Assembly (NCBI GenBank): GCA_022559845.1
Contig: CM040128.1
Location: 223,247,643-223,311,642, forward strand
Direction: 5' to 3'
DNA length: 64,000 nucleotides
Origin: Amorphophallus konjac
Taxonomy: Eukaryota > Streptophyta > Magnoliopsida > Alismatales > Araceae
The stretch's first letter is position 1. The number at the start of each line of letters is the position of its first letter. The notes beneath the pieces were generated by a model that saw only the letters and a list, made by a program, of their open reading frames with translations, was not told the origin of the DNA and did not search any database. A program made the position numbers and the translations under genes. Positions 1-10,264 of the stretch are shown here, piece by piece.

Positions 1-902
1 TGAATAACACTCAATTTCACATTATAGTGCATGAAGTGTGTAAATTTGATTTAACATGTATGGAGAAAATTTAACTTAAAACAAGATAGTGCAGCTCCCC
101 CTATGTAAATGTAATAAGCATGAAATGCTCCCTCTGAGAGTTTGACATGAAGCACACTTGTTAAGACTCAGATGTAATATTATTTATCAATAGAGTATTC
201 GGTCTTAGAAGTTTCAAGGAAGGAGTTTTAGCATATATTAACATGCAAGCATACAATGGGAGTATATGCAATATGCAATACAAAATGAAAAGATATGTAT
301 TTTCAGTTCTTGAATTGTTGGCCCCAGAGATATGATACCATTGTTGGAAGTATTCATCTTGGCATGTATGCAACATGACATGTTCAAAATGATGCATTTC
401 AAAATATGCACTATATGCATGCTGAAAATGTCAACTATGCAACAAGACACACGATGAGCTTCATCTTCCAAAAGCACTATGTGAATGATATGTAGAAAAT
501 AATATGCAATGTGATGCAAGATTTTAGATTTCGCATGACAACTCTATATGCATCTAATGCAACTAATGCATGACATGTAAAAAAAAAAATTTAAATGTGA
601 GAGTACAATTTTATTTGGAAAAGAGAATTCAGAAAATTCATTCAAAGCATCAAAATCATCACATGTGAACTTTTCCTTGAAAACATTTTTACTTTTATCC
701 AAAAAGATGAGTAGCACATTGGCAGACCATGAAACATTGATCAAATTCAGTCCTCAAAATGTTCAGCCATAAATTAACATCATCATACTGAGAGAATGGA
801 AAAACATCAATCTCAAAATTTTTAGCTTACAAGACTCCCCCTTAACCAAAGCATGATTTTAGAAAATTCATTTAAGTTTGAGGCCATATGTATAGATGAT
901 TC

Positions 903-994
903 ATGGTACCGGGCGGAGGCACATTCTCACGCATGGTGATAGCTTTCAGACATGCTTGACCTGCCCTTCCACATGTCACCATTTTATATACCAT
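903..994 (-). ncRNA. Cloverleaf-like RNA motif, D copy 1
   Basis: On the minus strand the ends pair perfectly as AUGGUA with UACCAU, whereas array A has UCGGUA with UACCGA, so two stem positions are changed on both sides. Between them lie the conserved blocks UAUAAAAUGG, AAGC..AUCACCAUGCGUGAG and CUCCGCC. The first inner hairpin is weaker here (CAGGU/GUCUG with wobbles). This is structure-only evidence; the function is unknown. Confidence 0.5.
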
Positions 995-1122
995 GTATTC
1001 ATTGAAATAATGATCAGAAAAATATAACGCATTCCCATATGACATCGGGGGTTTAGCAAACACATGAGTATTGAATGACAGTTTAAAATCCATCTAGAAC
1101 CAAACATTCAATTTTTTGAATT

Positions 1123-1226
1123 CTGGTACGAGGCGGAGATTCTGGTCCGAAGGCCCAGCTCTCGCAAAGTGATGCCTTTCTGATAGGTCTAACCTACCAT
1201 TCCGGTAACACATTTTGATATACCAA
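1123..1226 (-). ncRNA. Cloverleaf-like RNA motif, D copy 2
   Basis: This is the second, tandem copy in D. The closing stem is UUGGUA/UACCAG. The first inner hairpin is UGGUAGGU-UAG-ACCUAUCA, 8 bp, the same shape as GGGUGGAU-UAC-AUCCAUCC in array A but with three base pairs replaced on both strands. The UUCG hairpin is present as GGCC-UUCG-GACC with one C/A mismatch. CUCCGCC is conserved before the 3' closing strand. Confidence 0.55.
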
Positions 1227-1509
1227 AAATTTCATATGGTTTCACACATACATAAGCAATTCCACTTGAAAAAGACATTCAAACGCTACACTCTCATATA
1301 TACTTCTCAGATTTTTCAATTCTTTCCAGCCAAGCATTCATTTTTCACATAGTCCAAAGCAACCAAAGGGTATTCAAAATTTCAAAATCACTATCTGTCA
1401 AGAGATGGCACTAGCATCAAGACCAAGGAACTTCAAACAAAAACTTTATTTTCTCACCTTTGCCTTGAGTTACCTTTATCGACATCTTCAAATTCTTCTC
1501 TTTATTCCG

Positions 1510-2860
1510 CTTGTTGTCTTCTCCATCAACAAGCTCTAAATTTCAATAGAAGTAGATCAAATCTAGCATTGAAGTTCTTTTGAGCTCCTTTCTTTCTCTC
1601 CTGCAAGAAACAGAGTGATATTAGCCAAAGGAGTTCCCTTGAAACCCCAAATTTGCATCTTATAAATAGTAGCATCTAAGGATATGACAAGACCAAGAAC
1701 CCCATGCCAAAACCCTTCCAAAACTCCTTTAGGATATGAAGAGAACCCCTTAGGGTAAAGGGGTAAAATCTCAACCCAATCGGACGTCAAGATGGGCATT
1801 TCGAAACCCAATACGCAGACCCGTTCCGGATCTGCCAGACCAGGTGTCGACACCTGGTGTCGACACCAACTTCAGCAAGTTATGTCCCTTAATAGTTAAC
1901 AAAAATCCACACCCAGTGTGTAGGTGTCGACACCTGGTGTCGACACCAACTGAGGAAACATGCAAAACTACCTAAGACAGTTAATCTGAGCCCAGAAATG
2001 CTAGGTGTCGACACCAACTGAGGAAACATGCAAAACTACCTAAGACAGTTAATCTGAGCCCAGAAATGCTATACATGAATTAAACTCAATCTAGGCACAT
2101 GGAGATACATTCAAACATTGAATTCTTACCATGATTTCAAGGGTTGATAGTCATAATCAAACCTTCATGGTAAAGAGCTCAATTCATGTCAATATTAAGC
2201 CAATGCATATGAAGAAACTAACTTCAAGGCTTTTCATCACATATGACCCTCTCTCTCAACCTGCAGTATTAGAAACTTAATTTCATATCAATCTCAATTC
2301 AATACAAATGAGAAAGATAATTTCAGTGCTTTTCTTCCACAAGACAATCTCCTATGAGCTGCAAGTATGTATGATGAGTTGCAGCTATCAATACAAGTGA
2401 TTCACTCAAGCTGACATGAGTTCAAAGTTCAGTTCAAAATTTTCAAGTTTAGTCCAATAATGTAAAGAGTCAAGTCTATGCATATAAAGCACAAGACTAA
2501 ACACATGAAGAACCAAGGTCTGTCCATGTGTAACACAGGTCAATGCACATGAACAAGTTATCAAGTTAAGGTCAGTGCATGTTCAACATAGGTCAATGCA
2601 CATGAAGGACCAAGTCTAAGCACATGTGTAGACAAGGTTGATGCACATAAAACACACAAGACTACCTCTTCAAAACTACATATTAGAGACTTAATTTCAA
2701 GCAGTATGAATTGAGAATTCACACAATCAACGTGCACAAAGCATGAACAACCAACTTACAAATCAGTATCAACTCAAGGACAAGCCCATGTTCACCAAGG
2801 CATCACACCAGAACTGGCCAAGTCGACTTAGGCTTCAACAAATGTCGACTTGAAGCAACC
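1510..2860 (-). repeat. LTR-like fragment inside D (U3 and TATA part only)
   Basis: Sequence on both sides (about 1457-1505 and 2862-2900) aligns with one continuous stretch of array A (around 8365-8410), so about 1.35 kb is extra here. The extra piece looks like the promoter half of a related LTR. On the minus strand it has U3-type repeats of 'catgtgcattgacc' character, then GGTGTCGACACC palindromes (about 1845-2015), then a TATTTATAAG box (about 1659-1668), like the 5' LTR of D. The R/U5 half is absent. It may be a truncated solo LTR. No target duplication was found. Confidence 0.4.
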
Positions 2861-2902
2861 ATGACATTGGATTGGCCTCAAGGCATTCCTGCATCAAAGT
2901 TC

Positions 2903-3903
2903 TCATTTGATTATTTTGGGTACCCAAGTTTTCTTGGGTCCCAAATGGTTAGTTGCACCTTTAGTGGGTGCCTTCCATAATTTTTGGGCATGCATATCAT
3001 CAAAATGTATTAAGGAGCAATCATGAATGGTATGCCCAAACTCACCATAATAATGACAATAACCAAAAGGTTTCACAGATTCCTTATATGCATAAGCATT
3101 GAAGTTCTGTGATTCAACATGGAAAATTTTCTTTTTCATAGCATGATGGTTGTCATTTTTCTTTTGAGAGCAGGATTTCATCAAGTGACCACATTTTCCA
3201 TAATTATAGCAATTCAATAGAGCAAATCTTTCACATGGTCTACTTGCATGAACTTTAGATTTTTTATTTTTCATTTTAAAATATTTTTTCATCTCATGTC
3301 TGAACTTTCCACAATAGAAGCACTAAATGTTCTTCTTATGAACAATATGAAATTTTCTTGCATGAACATAAGAGTTATCAAAAGTTCTTTTTGTGTTCAA
3401 AAATGTTCTTGGCTTTGTGATGCCATTCCTTTTCTTGCATGCTTCTAGATCATCAGATTTCATCAAAAGATAATCATGCATCATATGACTAAGTTCACCA
3501 CAATAAGAACATGAGATTTTCTTAGTGGATGCATGTGTGTGTAGAATGTGATTTTTCTTGGCATTCACCGTGACACCAACAACATTTTTAGCCTTTTGAT
3601 GCAAGTTTTGTTTCTTTTTCAGATTTTCATTCGATCTCCTTGTTGTTTGAGGAGCAGTTTGATTTGGAGACTCATTTGATGTGCTGGCTATGTTTGAACT
3701 GTGGACAAATGAAGTATAGACTTTATTTACATAATTCTTTTTGTTCACAGGATTATAGCATAGCCCTTCTCTTTACAAATTCACCTTAGTCCCCAATATC
3801 TTGTTCAAATTTTCTTTCCCATTCATAAACTTACACAAAGAAGCATTCAGATCAAGAATTTCCTTTTCAAGTGATGAAATATGCAATTCATAGGAAATGA
3901 TCT
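2903..3903 (-). pseudogene. Element D gag, C-terminal part (zinc knuckles)
   Basis: Nucleocapsid end of a Copia-type Gag. Two reading frames are visible. One (3323-3748) holds a CCHC-like knuckle with C-S-Y-C-G-E-L-S-H (Ser in place of the usual Gly) whose last Cys is Tyr. The next (2903-3292) holds C-Y-N-Y-G-K-C-G-H (second Cys lost to Tyr) and C-H-Y-Y-G-E-F-G-H (likewise damaged). It ends in the motif W-V-P-K, shared with the Gag ends of A and C. Upstream (3749-3903) the frame continues as coiled coil, with a stop near 3770, up to the insertion point of array A, and resumes at 25371. It is degenerate and non-functional. Confidence 0.7.
3899..3903. repeat. Left target-site duplication of array A (GATCT)
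   Basis: GATCT immediately precedes the TGTTGG terminus of LTR-A1 and recurs directly after the far terminus of LTR-A4 (25366-25370). The gag reading frame of D can be followed from one flank to the other. Confidence 0.9.
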
Positions 3904-4240
3904 TGTTGGCCCAGACTAGATGGCGGACAAGAAGGGGGGTTGAATTGTCCCCTTTGGGTAGATGGCGGATTTTAAAAACTTTCTAAACTGATCACGGTGG
4001 AATTAAAATTAACTACGTTAATTAGCATAAACAACCATGAGATTTAACAGGATGCTCTCAATCTTTCTGATCTCACACGGATATGCAATGCAGAGAACGA
4101 GTTAACTGTGCTCAAATACAAATAGCAGAGGTAGCAGTGTGTAGTGGAGTAGTGAATAAAAATCTATAAATCTACCTGTGAATGGAGATAGGAGAAATGG
4201 ACAATCGCACAAGCATTCACAAAGGACACGGAGATTTTTA

Positions 4241-4560
4241 GGTGGTTCGGGACCACGACGGGCTCCCTACGTCCACCCCTCACCCAACCGGGTGAGGTTT
4301 CACTACACGCTACTTTCGTAGCAACACGGGGATGAACCCCAACCACACACACACGCTGCTTCTGCAGCAATGTCCACACACGGGGAAAACCCCCAACACA
4401 CTGCCACTGCAGCACACACCCATACACAGAATCGGGGAACACACCCCAGACACTCAAACCACACGAAGTCGCAGCTCCGTCTACACATAACCAACCACAG
4501 AAAAAACTTTCCCACAATAAAGTCACACACACGGAGACGCAGCTCCGTCTACACACGACA
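4241..4560 (-). ncRNA. R/U5 chain of tetraloop hairpins (LTR-A1 example)
   Basis: On minus the transcript would contain, in order, small perfect hairpins separated by GUGUGU-type linkers: GGGG-n-CCCC stems, GCUGC-n4-GCAGC, GGGGUUCGUCCCC, GCUAC-GAAA-GUAGC (4309-4322), CCUCACCC-n4-GGGUGAGG (about 4275-4296), then GGUGG...CCACC (4241-4277). The same order occurs in LTR-A2 (about 10602-10921), A3 (16966-17282), A4 (23335-23646), C (38425-38670, 45438-45687) and partly D (47107-47400). In C the GAAA loop is UUCG on the same stem, which points to selection on structure. Confidence 0.6.
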
Positions 4561-4959
4561 ATATTCCAAGTTTGACAAATTGAAGAGATATACAATGACC
4601 ACCCAAGATATTAATCTATCCTCAACAAAAAGGATGGAAACCCTTGTAAATCGGAAGTGGATGAATCAAAAAGATGGAAACAAGATGCAACAATAAATCT
4701 CCATGAGTAGAGGGAGGTTGTAGAAGATCTTCTCTTATCCCCAAGTCGGAGGGTAGCCGGATGTCGACGATGAGAACATCCACGCGTTCGTCTTTTCGTT
4801 CCGCTCCTTTCTTCCTTCTATCACGATTGCAAACTCCTCCTGGATGTAGATGATCTCCACGTTTTTCTTCAGCTCCACTCCTTTCCCTCTTCTTCTTTTC
4901 CTACAAGATAGAACAAGGTAAGCACTTTAGGGTTCACACCCTTCAAATTCGGAGGTCAT

Positions 4960-4980
4960 AATGAGATATATAGATGTGAG
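4960..4980 (-). promoter_or_regulatory. TATA box of LTR-A1
   Basis: CTATATATCT on the minus strand (TATATA 4967-4972), about 1.29 kb into the LTR and about 170 bp downstream of the nearest GTCGAC repeats. Equivalent boxes are near 11329, 17693 and 24060 in the other LTRs. Confidence 0.6.
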
Positions 4981-5144
4981 ACCAAAAGACCAAAAAACCC
5001 CTTGCAAAACCCTTGCAAAACAACCCTAACATGTACATTAGTAACCCAAGGGCATGTGGGTAAAATTTCAGCCCATTTGGAGTCCATTTGGTTGGGTTTT
5101 GGTGGCCCACGAAAATCCCGCGCGGACCTGCGAAACAGGGGGGG

Positions 5145-5300
5145 TCGACCCACTTTCAGAGGGGGGTCGACCCACTAGGCAGACAGAATCTGTTTACTGC
5201 AGATTTTTACAGGGGGGTCGACCCACTTTCAGACAGGGTGATGTTTACCCCGTTTTCAGCCCAGGGGACGACCCATTGAGTGGGGGGGTCGACCCATTGA
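5145..5300 (-). repeat. U3 repeats with GTCGAC core (LTR-A1)
   Basis: Four GGGGGGTCGACCCA-type repeats, plus a diverged GGGGACGACCCA, at irregular 20-60-bp spacing. The other LTRs have one more unit (about 11487-11670, 17853-18030, 24228-24410). D and the fragment at 1845-2015 carry GGTGTCGACACC in the same place relative to their TATA boxes. A role as upstream promoter elements is inferred from position. Confidence 0.65.
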
Positions 5301-7060
5301 CCTTGAAACATTAAAAACTGATATTTTAAAGCATTCTTAATGATCTAAAAGTCCACCCAAATGTAACCAACCATGAATTAGATCAAAAGTAAATTCTTAC
5401 CATGTCTCCATAGATTTCTGAACATAAATGAACCTGCATCTCTAGAAAATCAAATTCATGTTGTGCTTTGATCCACACATTTCCAAACCACATTTGAAAG
5501 CATGATATCCCAAAAGAATTGACATGCATTTGAGGATATTGAAAGCACCATTTAATCAACACTAGATCTCATAATGCATGTAATTCAATGCTTATGAAAT
5601 ACTTATCTCCATGGCATTTCTTCACATGTGATTTCTCTATCAACCTGTATTAAGAACTGTTAGAATACAACCATATATCAAGATGAATCTAGCAATACCA
5701 ACCCATCATACCACAAGCTTTCATTCCATAACAAGTTCAGCATGAAAGCCTCAATTTCAGTTCAAATATCATTCACGCCTCATATTAAATTCAATTGCAA
5801 TCTAAGGCATGTTGAGCAATTTGAGTTCAACTAAATCACACATGGACCTCATGAGCTGTCCATAGGAAGACAAACCAATTTGATTAGATATATAGCCATT
5901 TCACTATCAACTCAAGGAAGCCCATTCTCTACACAAGTCCCACATTTCAAATATGATTCAAGCAAGCTTCACATGAATTCTATTTCAAACCAAGACAGTC
6001 AAGTTCAGTCCAAAAGTTCCAATTTCAGTCTTCTCTTATCAAAATTGATTCAGCATGGAAAACCCAATTCTAATATAGTTCAATCATTCAAAGTTCAGTC
6101 TTATAAATTCATGTTCAGTCAAGAGCAATCAATCTGAACTCAATTTATTCAACCAGTCATTTAGAATCACTTCTATTCATATCCAAGCCACATAATATAT
6201 TGTGATCATCAAAACCATTATCAAAGACAAAGAGGGAGCGCCACGAACCCAACAATCTCCCCCTTTTTGATGATGACAATATATTGTGGCAATCCATAAC
6301 TCTCTCTCCCCCTTTGATATTATCAAAAGGTGGGGGTTAAGATGACAAATATGAGATTTCAGCATGAATGAAAGAGAATGAAATATCAATGGCACACGAA
6401 CCCGGCAATGACCGACCATTTTGGGAAGGTGTGTGAACCATGAAGACCATGCAAGAAATGACATTTGATGTGCATGTATGTAAGGTGACAAAATTATATG
6501 CAAATGCTCAATCAATTGAATTTTGTTCAAGATTATATGCAAGATGACCAAACTTTGCACAAGTTGCTAAAAGCATATTATTCTCCCCAATTGTCAAGAG
6601 CAAAAATCAACTGACAATGGGTTATTTAACCTGTTATTTGAAAGTATAAGCTAAAGATGCTTCAAGATGAAGTGTGATATGAACAAACTGAATCAAGCAG
6701 TCAAGCATTCAAGCATGCATAATAAGATATAGACTCATGCAAGTCCCTTCGGGACGGGTGTAAGGATTATGCAATCGATAATAGAACATGATGTGCATGT
6801 ACAATACTAAGAAGGTCGTGCTTACATAAATAAGTACTGCACAAATCATGATAAGCGACATATTCATAAGGAACATTCAAACAATCAAACCCAAGGAGCA
6901 AATGTGAAGAATGAGCAATGAAGTTCAAGTCAATATGGAAAATTAGATTTTCTAAAGAACACTACAAAGTACTTATCATCCATACACTTTCAACACAATG
7001 CTGGACTATAGGTAGCTACGCATGACCACAAATTTTTTTTTTTTTAAAGTACTATAAATG

Positions 7061-7302
7061 GTGTGACTAACCTTTTGACACGAGTCATGTCCTTTGTTTC
7101 AAGGGCAATTCCCGGTTCCTCAGTTTCATCACTTTTTATAATGTGGATGAGACACTTTTCGACGCGAGTTGTATCCTTTGTCTCAGGGACCCTTCCCGGC
7201 TACTCGGTGGTAAATCACACTTATTTTAGTGTGGATTAGTTTCTCCTTTCGACGCAAGTTTCCTCCTTTGTTTCAGGGGGGATTCCCGGCTACTCGGATC
7301 CA
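7061..7302 (-). ncRNA. Triple stem module, internal region 1
   Basis: Three tandem copies of an 80-90-nt module (minus strand). Each has an outer CGAGU-type stem paired with ACUCG or ACUUG, the block AGCCGGGAA, an inner stem of variable sequence and a UGA-purine-rich loop ending CAAAG. GUGGAU/AUCCAC closes the first module. See the C copy at 42045-42288 for stem positions. Confidence 0.55.
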
Positions 7303-7693
7303 CGTTCCACTTATACGACTTTTTGGTAGGGTAAACAGCTTTTTCCTCACGAGACATGTGAATTTCATGTAGAGAATCAAAAGTCCTTAAAAATATAGAG
7401 TAGAAAATTGCAATCCTTATTAAATTGAATCATTATATCAAAAAGGTGCATTTTGTGTGGGTGGTTATTTTGAATGTAAGATATGAATTAGTTTCATCAT
7501 AGTAATGTCTCCCCCTAAATGTATGCACGGTTCTAAAAAATCTCCCCCTTAATATATGCCATGTAACAAACATGTCTAAATCAATGCAATTTCGTTTAGC
7601 AAAGGATGAGTCATAGAAGGAGTCAAAGAAGGTGGGTGTCTTTTATATACAATCAAGCATGCTTTGTAATGGATTTTTCACGCAGGTTGATTA

Positions 7694-7797
7694 TCGGTAC
7701 ATGGCGGAGTATATAGGTCCGAAGACCACCTCACGCATAGTGAAGGCTTCCGGATGGATGTAATCCACCCTTCCACTAACACCACTTTATATACCGA
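7694..7797 (-). ncRNA. Cloverleaf-like RNA motif, internal region 1
   Basis: Minus strand: closing stem UCGGUA/UACCGA; hairpin I GGGUGGAU-UAC-AUCCAUCC (8 bp); hairpin II CUUCAC-UAUGC-GUGAGG; hairpin III GGUC-UUCG-GACC with a stable UUCG tetraloop; then CUCCGCC. About 104 nt, with three inner hairpins on one closing stem. It is not a tRNA: there is no T-arm or anticodon-arm consensus. Confidence 0.6.
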
Positions 7798-8416
7798 ATA
7801 ACCATGGCATTCAAGCACAAAAGTATGCAATGATATGTAAGTATATGCATGTAACTTGAAGAACTGATTGAAAAGTTATTCCTATTCACAAGTATGCAAA
7901 GATGAATTGTTATTTGCATGATGTAAGTAAAAGAGTGAAGGACACTATGCACAGGCAAAAGCATTCAAACCTAAATTGTTATTTGCAAAATGTGTAGAAA
8001 AGAGTGTTAAACTCATCTAGGCATGAAGCTCACAAGATCTCATGATTTCAGAAGTTGAGAAAATCAATGACACAGAAATGCAACTTTTTAATTTCAAGAT
8101 TTTTCTTCAAACTCACATTTCACTTTTTCAGAGTTTTTCAAAAAGACCTAAGCAAGATTAATTTCAAAGCCAAGGATTTGACTTCTATTCAGAAATATGG
8201 AAATTAGCAAGCATGAACTGTCACTCTGAAGGTGAAGTTGCAATTAGAAGCACGATGTATTTCACAAACTTCAACCTCTTACCTGAGTTGAATAATTCAA
8301 AAAATAGCCAATGTACCAAATTCATTATCAAAAGAGCTCATTATTTCTCTTGCCTTGAAGGGTTTTTATTTGTCATCTAGTTCTTCCTCCTCAAGGCACC
8401 CCTGCAAGACAAATTT

Positions 8417-10199
8417 TCATTTTAGAGTTTTGGGTACCCAAGCCATCTTGGGTCCCGAGGGGTTAGTCCTAGCATGAACAATTGATTTTCTATATCGCCT
8501 AGCATGCCAATCATCATCCAATCTCATAGTAGAACAGTCATCCATAGAATGACCATTCACACCACAATAAAAACAATTAGAGAGTTTTCTTTTCATGAAC
8601 CAATTGTCATCATTTTTCATTAAATCACAGTTATCCATCTTGTGTCCAAGTTTACCACAATAATGACACGAAAAGTTTCTTTTCATGGACCACTCATCAT
8701 CATTTTTCTTAGTGAAGTAATTTTCAAAGACATGGCCAAGTAACCCACAATAGTAACAATGAGTGTTGAGGTTTTTCATTGTGGATTTCTCATGATCTTT
8801 GGAACCATTATCATTTTCCACTCTAGATTTTAAAGCCACAACATCATCAAACTTCATTAAAAAACAATCATACATTTCGTGGCCAAATTTTCCACAATAG
8901 TCACAAAAGACATTCCTTCTTTTTCTTGGTGCATGAACATGTTTAACGATTGAAGTCTTTTCATGCACATAAGAGCATTCAACAATATCTTTTTGTTTTT
9001 CATTTTCTTTATCACACGAATACAAAGATTTATTTAAGGTCTTGATTTCATTTTGTAGATTCAAGATTTGTAAATGAGAATTGACAATCTCTTGTTCACA
9101 TGAAACAATTTTCTCATTTAACAAAGAATTGACGGTTTTGTAACTTGCGACATCTTGTTCTAGAACATGAGAATTTTGATGATCATCAATAATCACACTT
9201 TTTCCTTTTTCAACCTTTTCAAGATTTTTCAATCTACTCTCAAGCAATGAAATTTGAATCAGCAAAGCACTATTTTCATTTTGGAGTTTTTCAAATGAAT
9301 TTTTGTTCATAGAAGCGTGTTCAAGTTCATTCATTTGAAGACTCACATTTTGACCAACCATTCTACCCATTGTTTCATTGTTTTCAAATTTGTCATTCAA
9401 ATTCCTGAAGCCTTCTATTTCCTTCCTAAGTTCCTCCAGTTCATTTGTCTTGTCAACATTCAGATTTACTTTTCCTTTTTCCAAAAGAAGGACTTTTTCA
9501 GATAGAGAGTTGTTCAATATTTTCAGCTTCTTATTATCTTTCTCAATGAGTTGAAATTCTGAAATATTATCCTGTAAAGATTTATTTTCAGATTTTAGAT
9601 TTGCAATCGATTCTTTGAGTTCTTCTTCAACAAGCATGTGAGATTCAATTGATTTTTCATGCTCAATGCATTTTTCACAAGTGAAATCATTAACATGAAT
9701 GTTTTCAATTTTCTTTCTCAATTTTCTATTTTCAGATTTAATCCTCTTGTATCTGTCAAACAATTCATCATAAGCATCCATTAATTCATCATAACTAAGC
9801 TCATCTTCCTCATCGAAGTCAGAGTTTACCTTAGAACTTCCCTCGCTTTAACGTTCATCGTCGTTGTTTGCCACGAGGCACTCATCAACACTATTTTCTT
9901 TCTGAGCTTTGATTAGCTCATCCCAAATTTATTTTGCTGACCTATAAGAGGAGATAAATGAAAACTGATTAGAGTCTAGGGCAGCCTTAAGAGCATTCAG
10001 AACAAAAAGATTATCAGAGTTCATCTTCCTATGTTCATCGGTCCATCTTGACTCATTTTTTGGTAAAACATGAGGACCATGAGTAATTAATTTCATAAGC
10101 TTAGGATCAGTACCAGAAATCCAAATGGTGAATTTTCCAATCCAAGATACATAATCAAAACCATCAAAGACAGGAACGGAATTCAAATTAGCCATCATA
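8417..10199 (-). pseudogene. Array A gag, unit 1
   Basis: Capsid-nucleocapsid protein of a Copia-type element. Start ATG-ATG-GCT at 10199. The N-terminal domain (about 90 residues) has V-F-D-G-F-D-Y..W-I-G-K and H-G-P-H, typical of DUF4219/UBN2-like Copia Gag. A long Glu/Lys/Leu/Asn-rich coiled coil follows, then four CCHC knuckles (C-x2-C-x4-H-x4-C) and the end motif W-V-P-K. Breaks: TAA at 9929-9931 where element C has a Glu codon (all three units share it), and a private CAA-to-TAA at 9848-9850. From 9781 a 454-residue frame stays open. Knuckle 2 has Tyr for its last Cys. No Pol follows. Confidence 0.85.
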
Positions 10200-10249
10200 A
10201 AAAGATCGTTTCTCTTAGACCGCAAGGTCCGCTAAAAAATCAGAGACTC

Positions 10250-10262
10250 GGCTCTGATACCA
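10250..10262 (-). other. Primer-binding site, unit 1
   Basis: TGGTATCAGAGCC on the minus strand, two bases after the LTR-A2 terminus, complementary to the 3' end of plant initiator methionine tRNA. It fixes the reading direction of the unit. Confidence 0.9.
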
Positions 10263-10264
10263 AT

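Larger units (their letters stand above)
1..2902 (-). other. 3' internal non-coding region of element D
   Basis: No credible gene. Downstream of the gag stop it resembles the 3' internal regions of A and C: scattered CTCCCCCT/AGGGGGAG purine tracts (near 93, 137 and 836) and two copies of the cloverleaf-like motif (separate entries). Relative to A there is about 1.35 kb of extra LTR-like sequence (1510-2860). The short reading frames here are AT-rich and have no recognisable domain. Confidence 0.6.
3904..6254 (-). repeat. LTR-A1 (3' LTR of the array)
   Basis: 2351 bp. Read on minus: U3 6254 to about 4945 with GTCGACCC repeats at about 5145-5300, a TATATA box at 4967-4972, then R/U5 with a chain of small hairpins (4241-4560), ending in GGCCAACA. 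Private features: an extra 11-bp 'cccttgcaaaa' duplication near 5010 and loss of one GTCGACCC repeat present in the other LTRs. Short reading frames here (for example 4164-4595) are translations of repetitive LTR sequence. Confidence 0.92.
6255..8416 (-). other. Array A internal region 1: PPT and 3' non-coding part
   Basis: Next to the LTR is the PPT (minus AAAAAGGGGGAGAT, 6255-6270). Further in are a second purine tract (about 6290), a conserved GTCCCGAAGGGAC hairpin (about 6745-6758), the triple stem module (7061-7302), AGGGGGAGA tracts (about 7510 and 7545) and the cloverleaf-like motif (7694-7797). No protein-coding gene. The small frames at 6177-6560 and 7776-7964 occur in all units but lie over non-coding structure and have no domain. 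Confidence 0.8.

Noticed and set aside
4164..4595. 143-residue frame repeated in every A LTR
   Set aside because: It lies over the hairpin chain of R/U5; variation between copies follows stem pairing, not codons.
5145..5300. CRISPR-like repeats
   Set aside because: The repeats are palindromic, irregularly spaced and lie in LTR U3 of a plant element; no uniform spacers and no cas genes.
7694..7797. tRNA gene (cloverleaf shape)
   Set aside because: There is no 7-bp acceptor stem with a T-arm GTTCGA block or anticodon arm. The PBS regions are tRNA complements, not genes.
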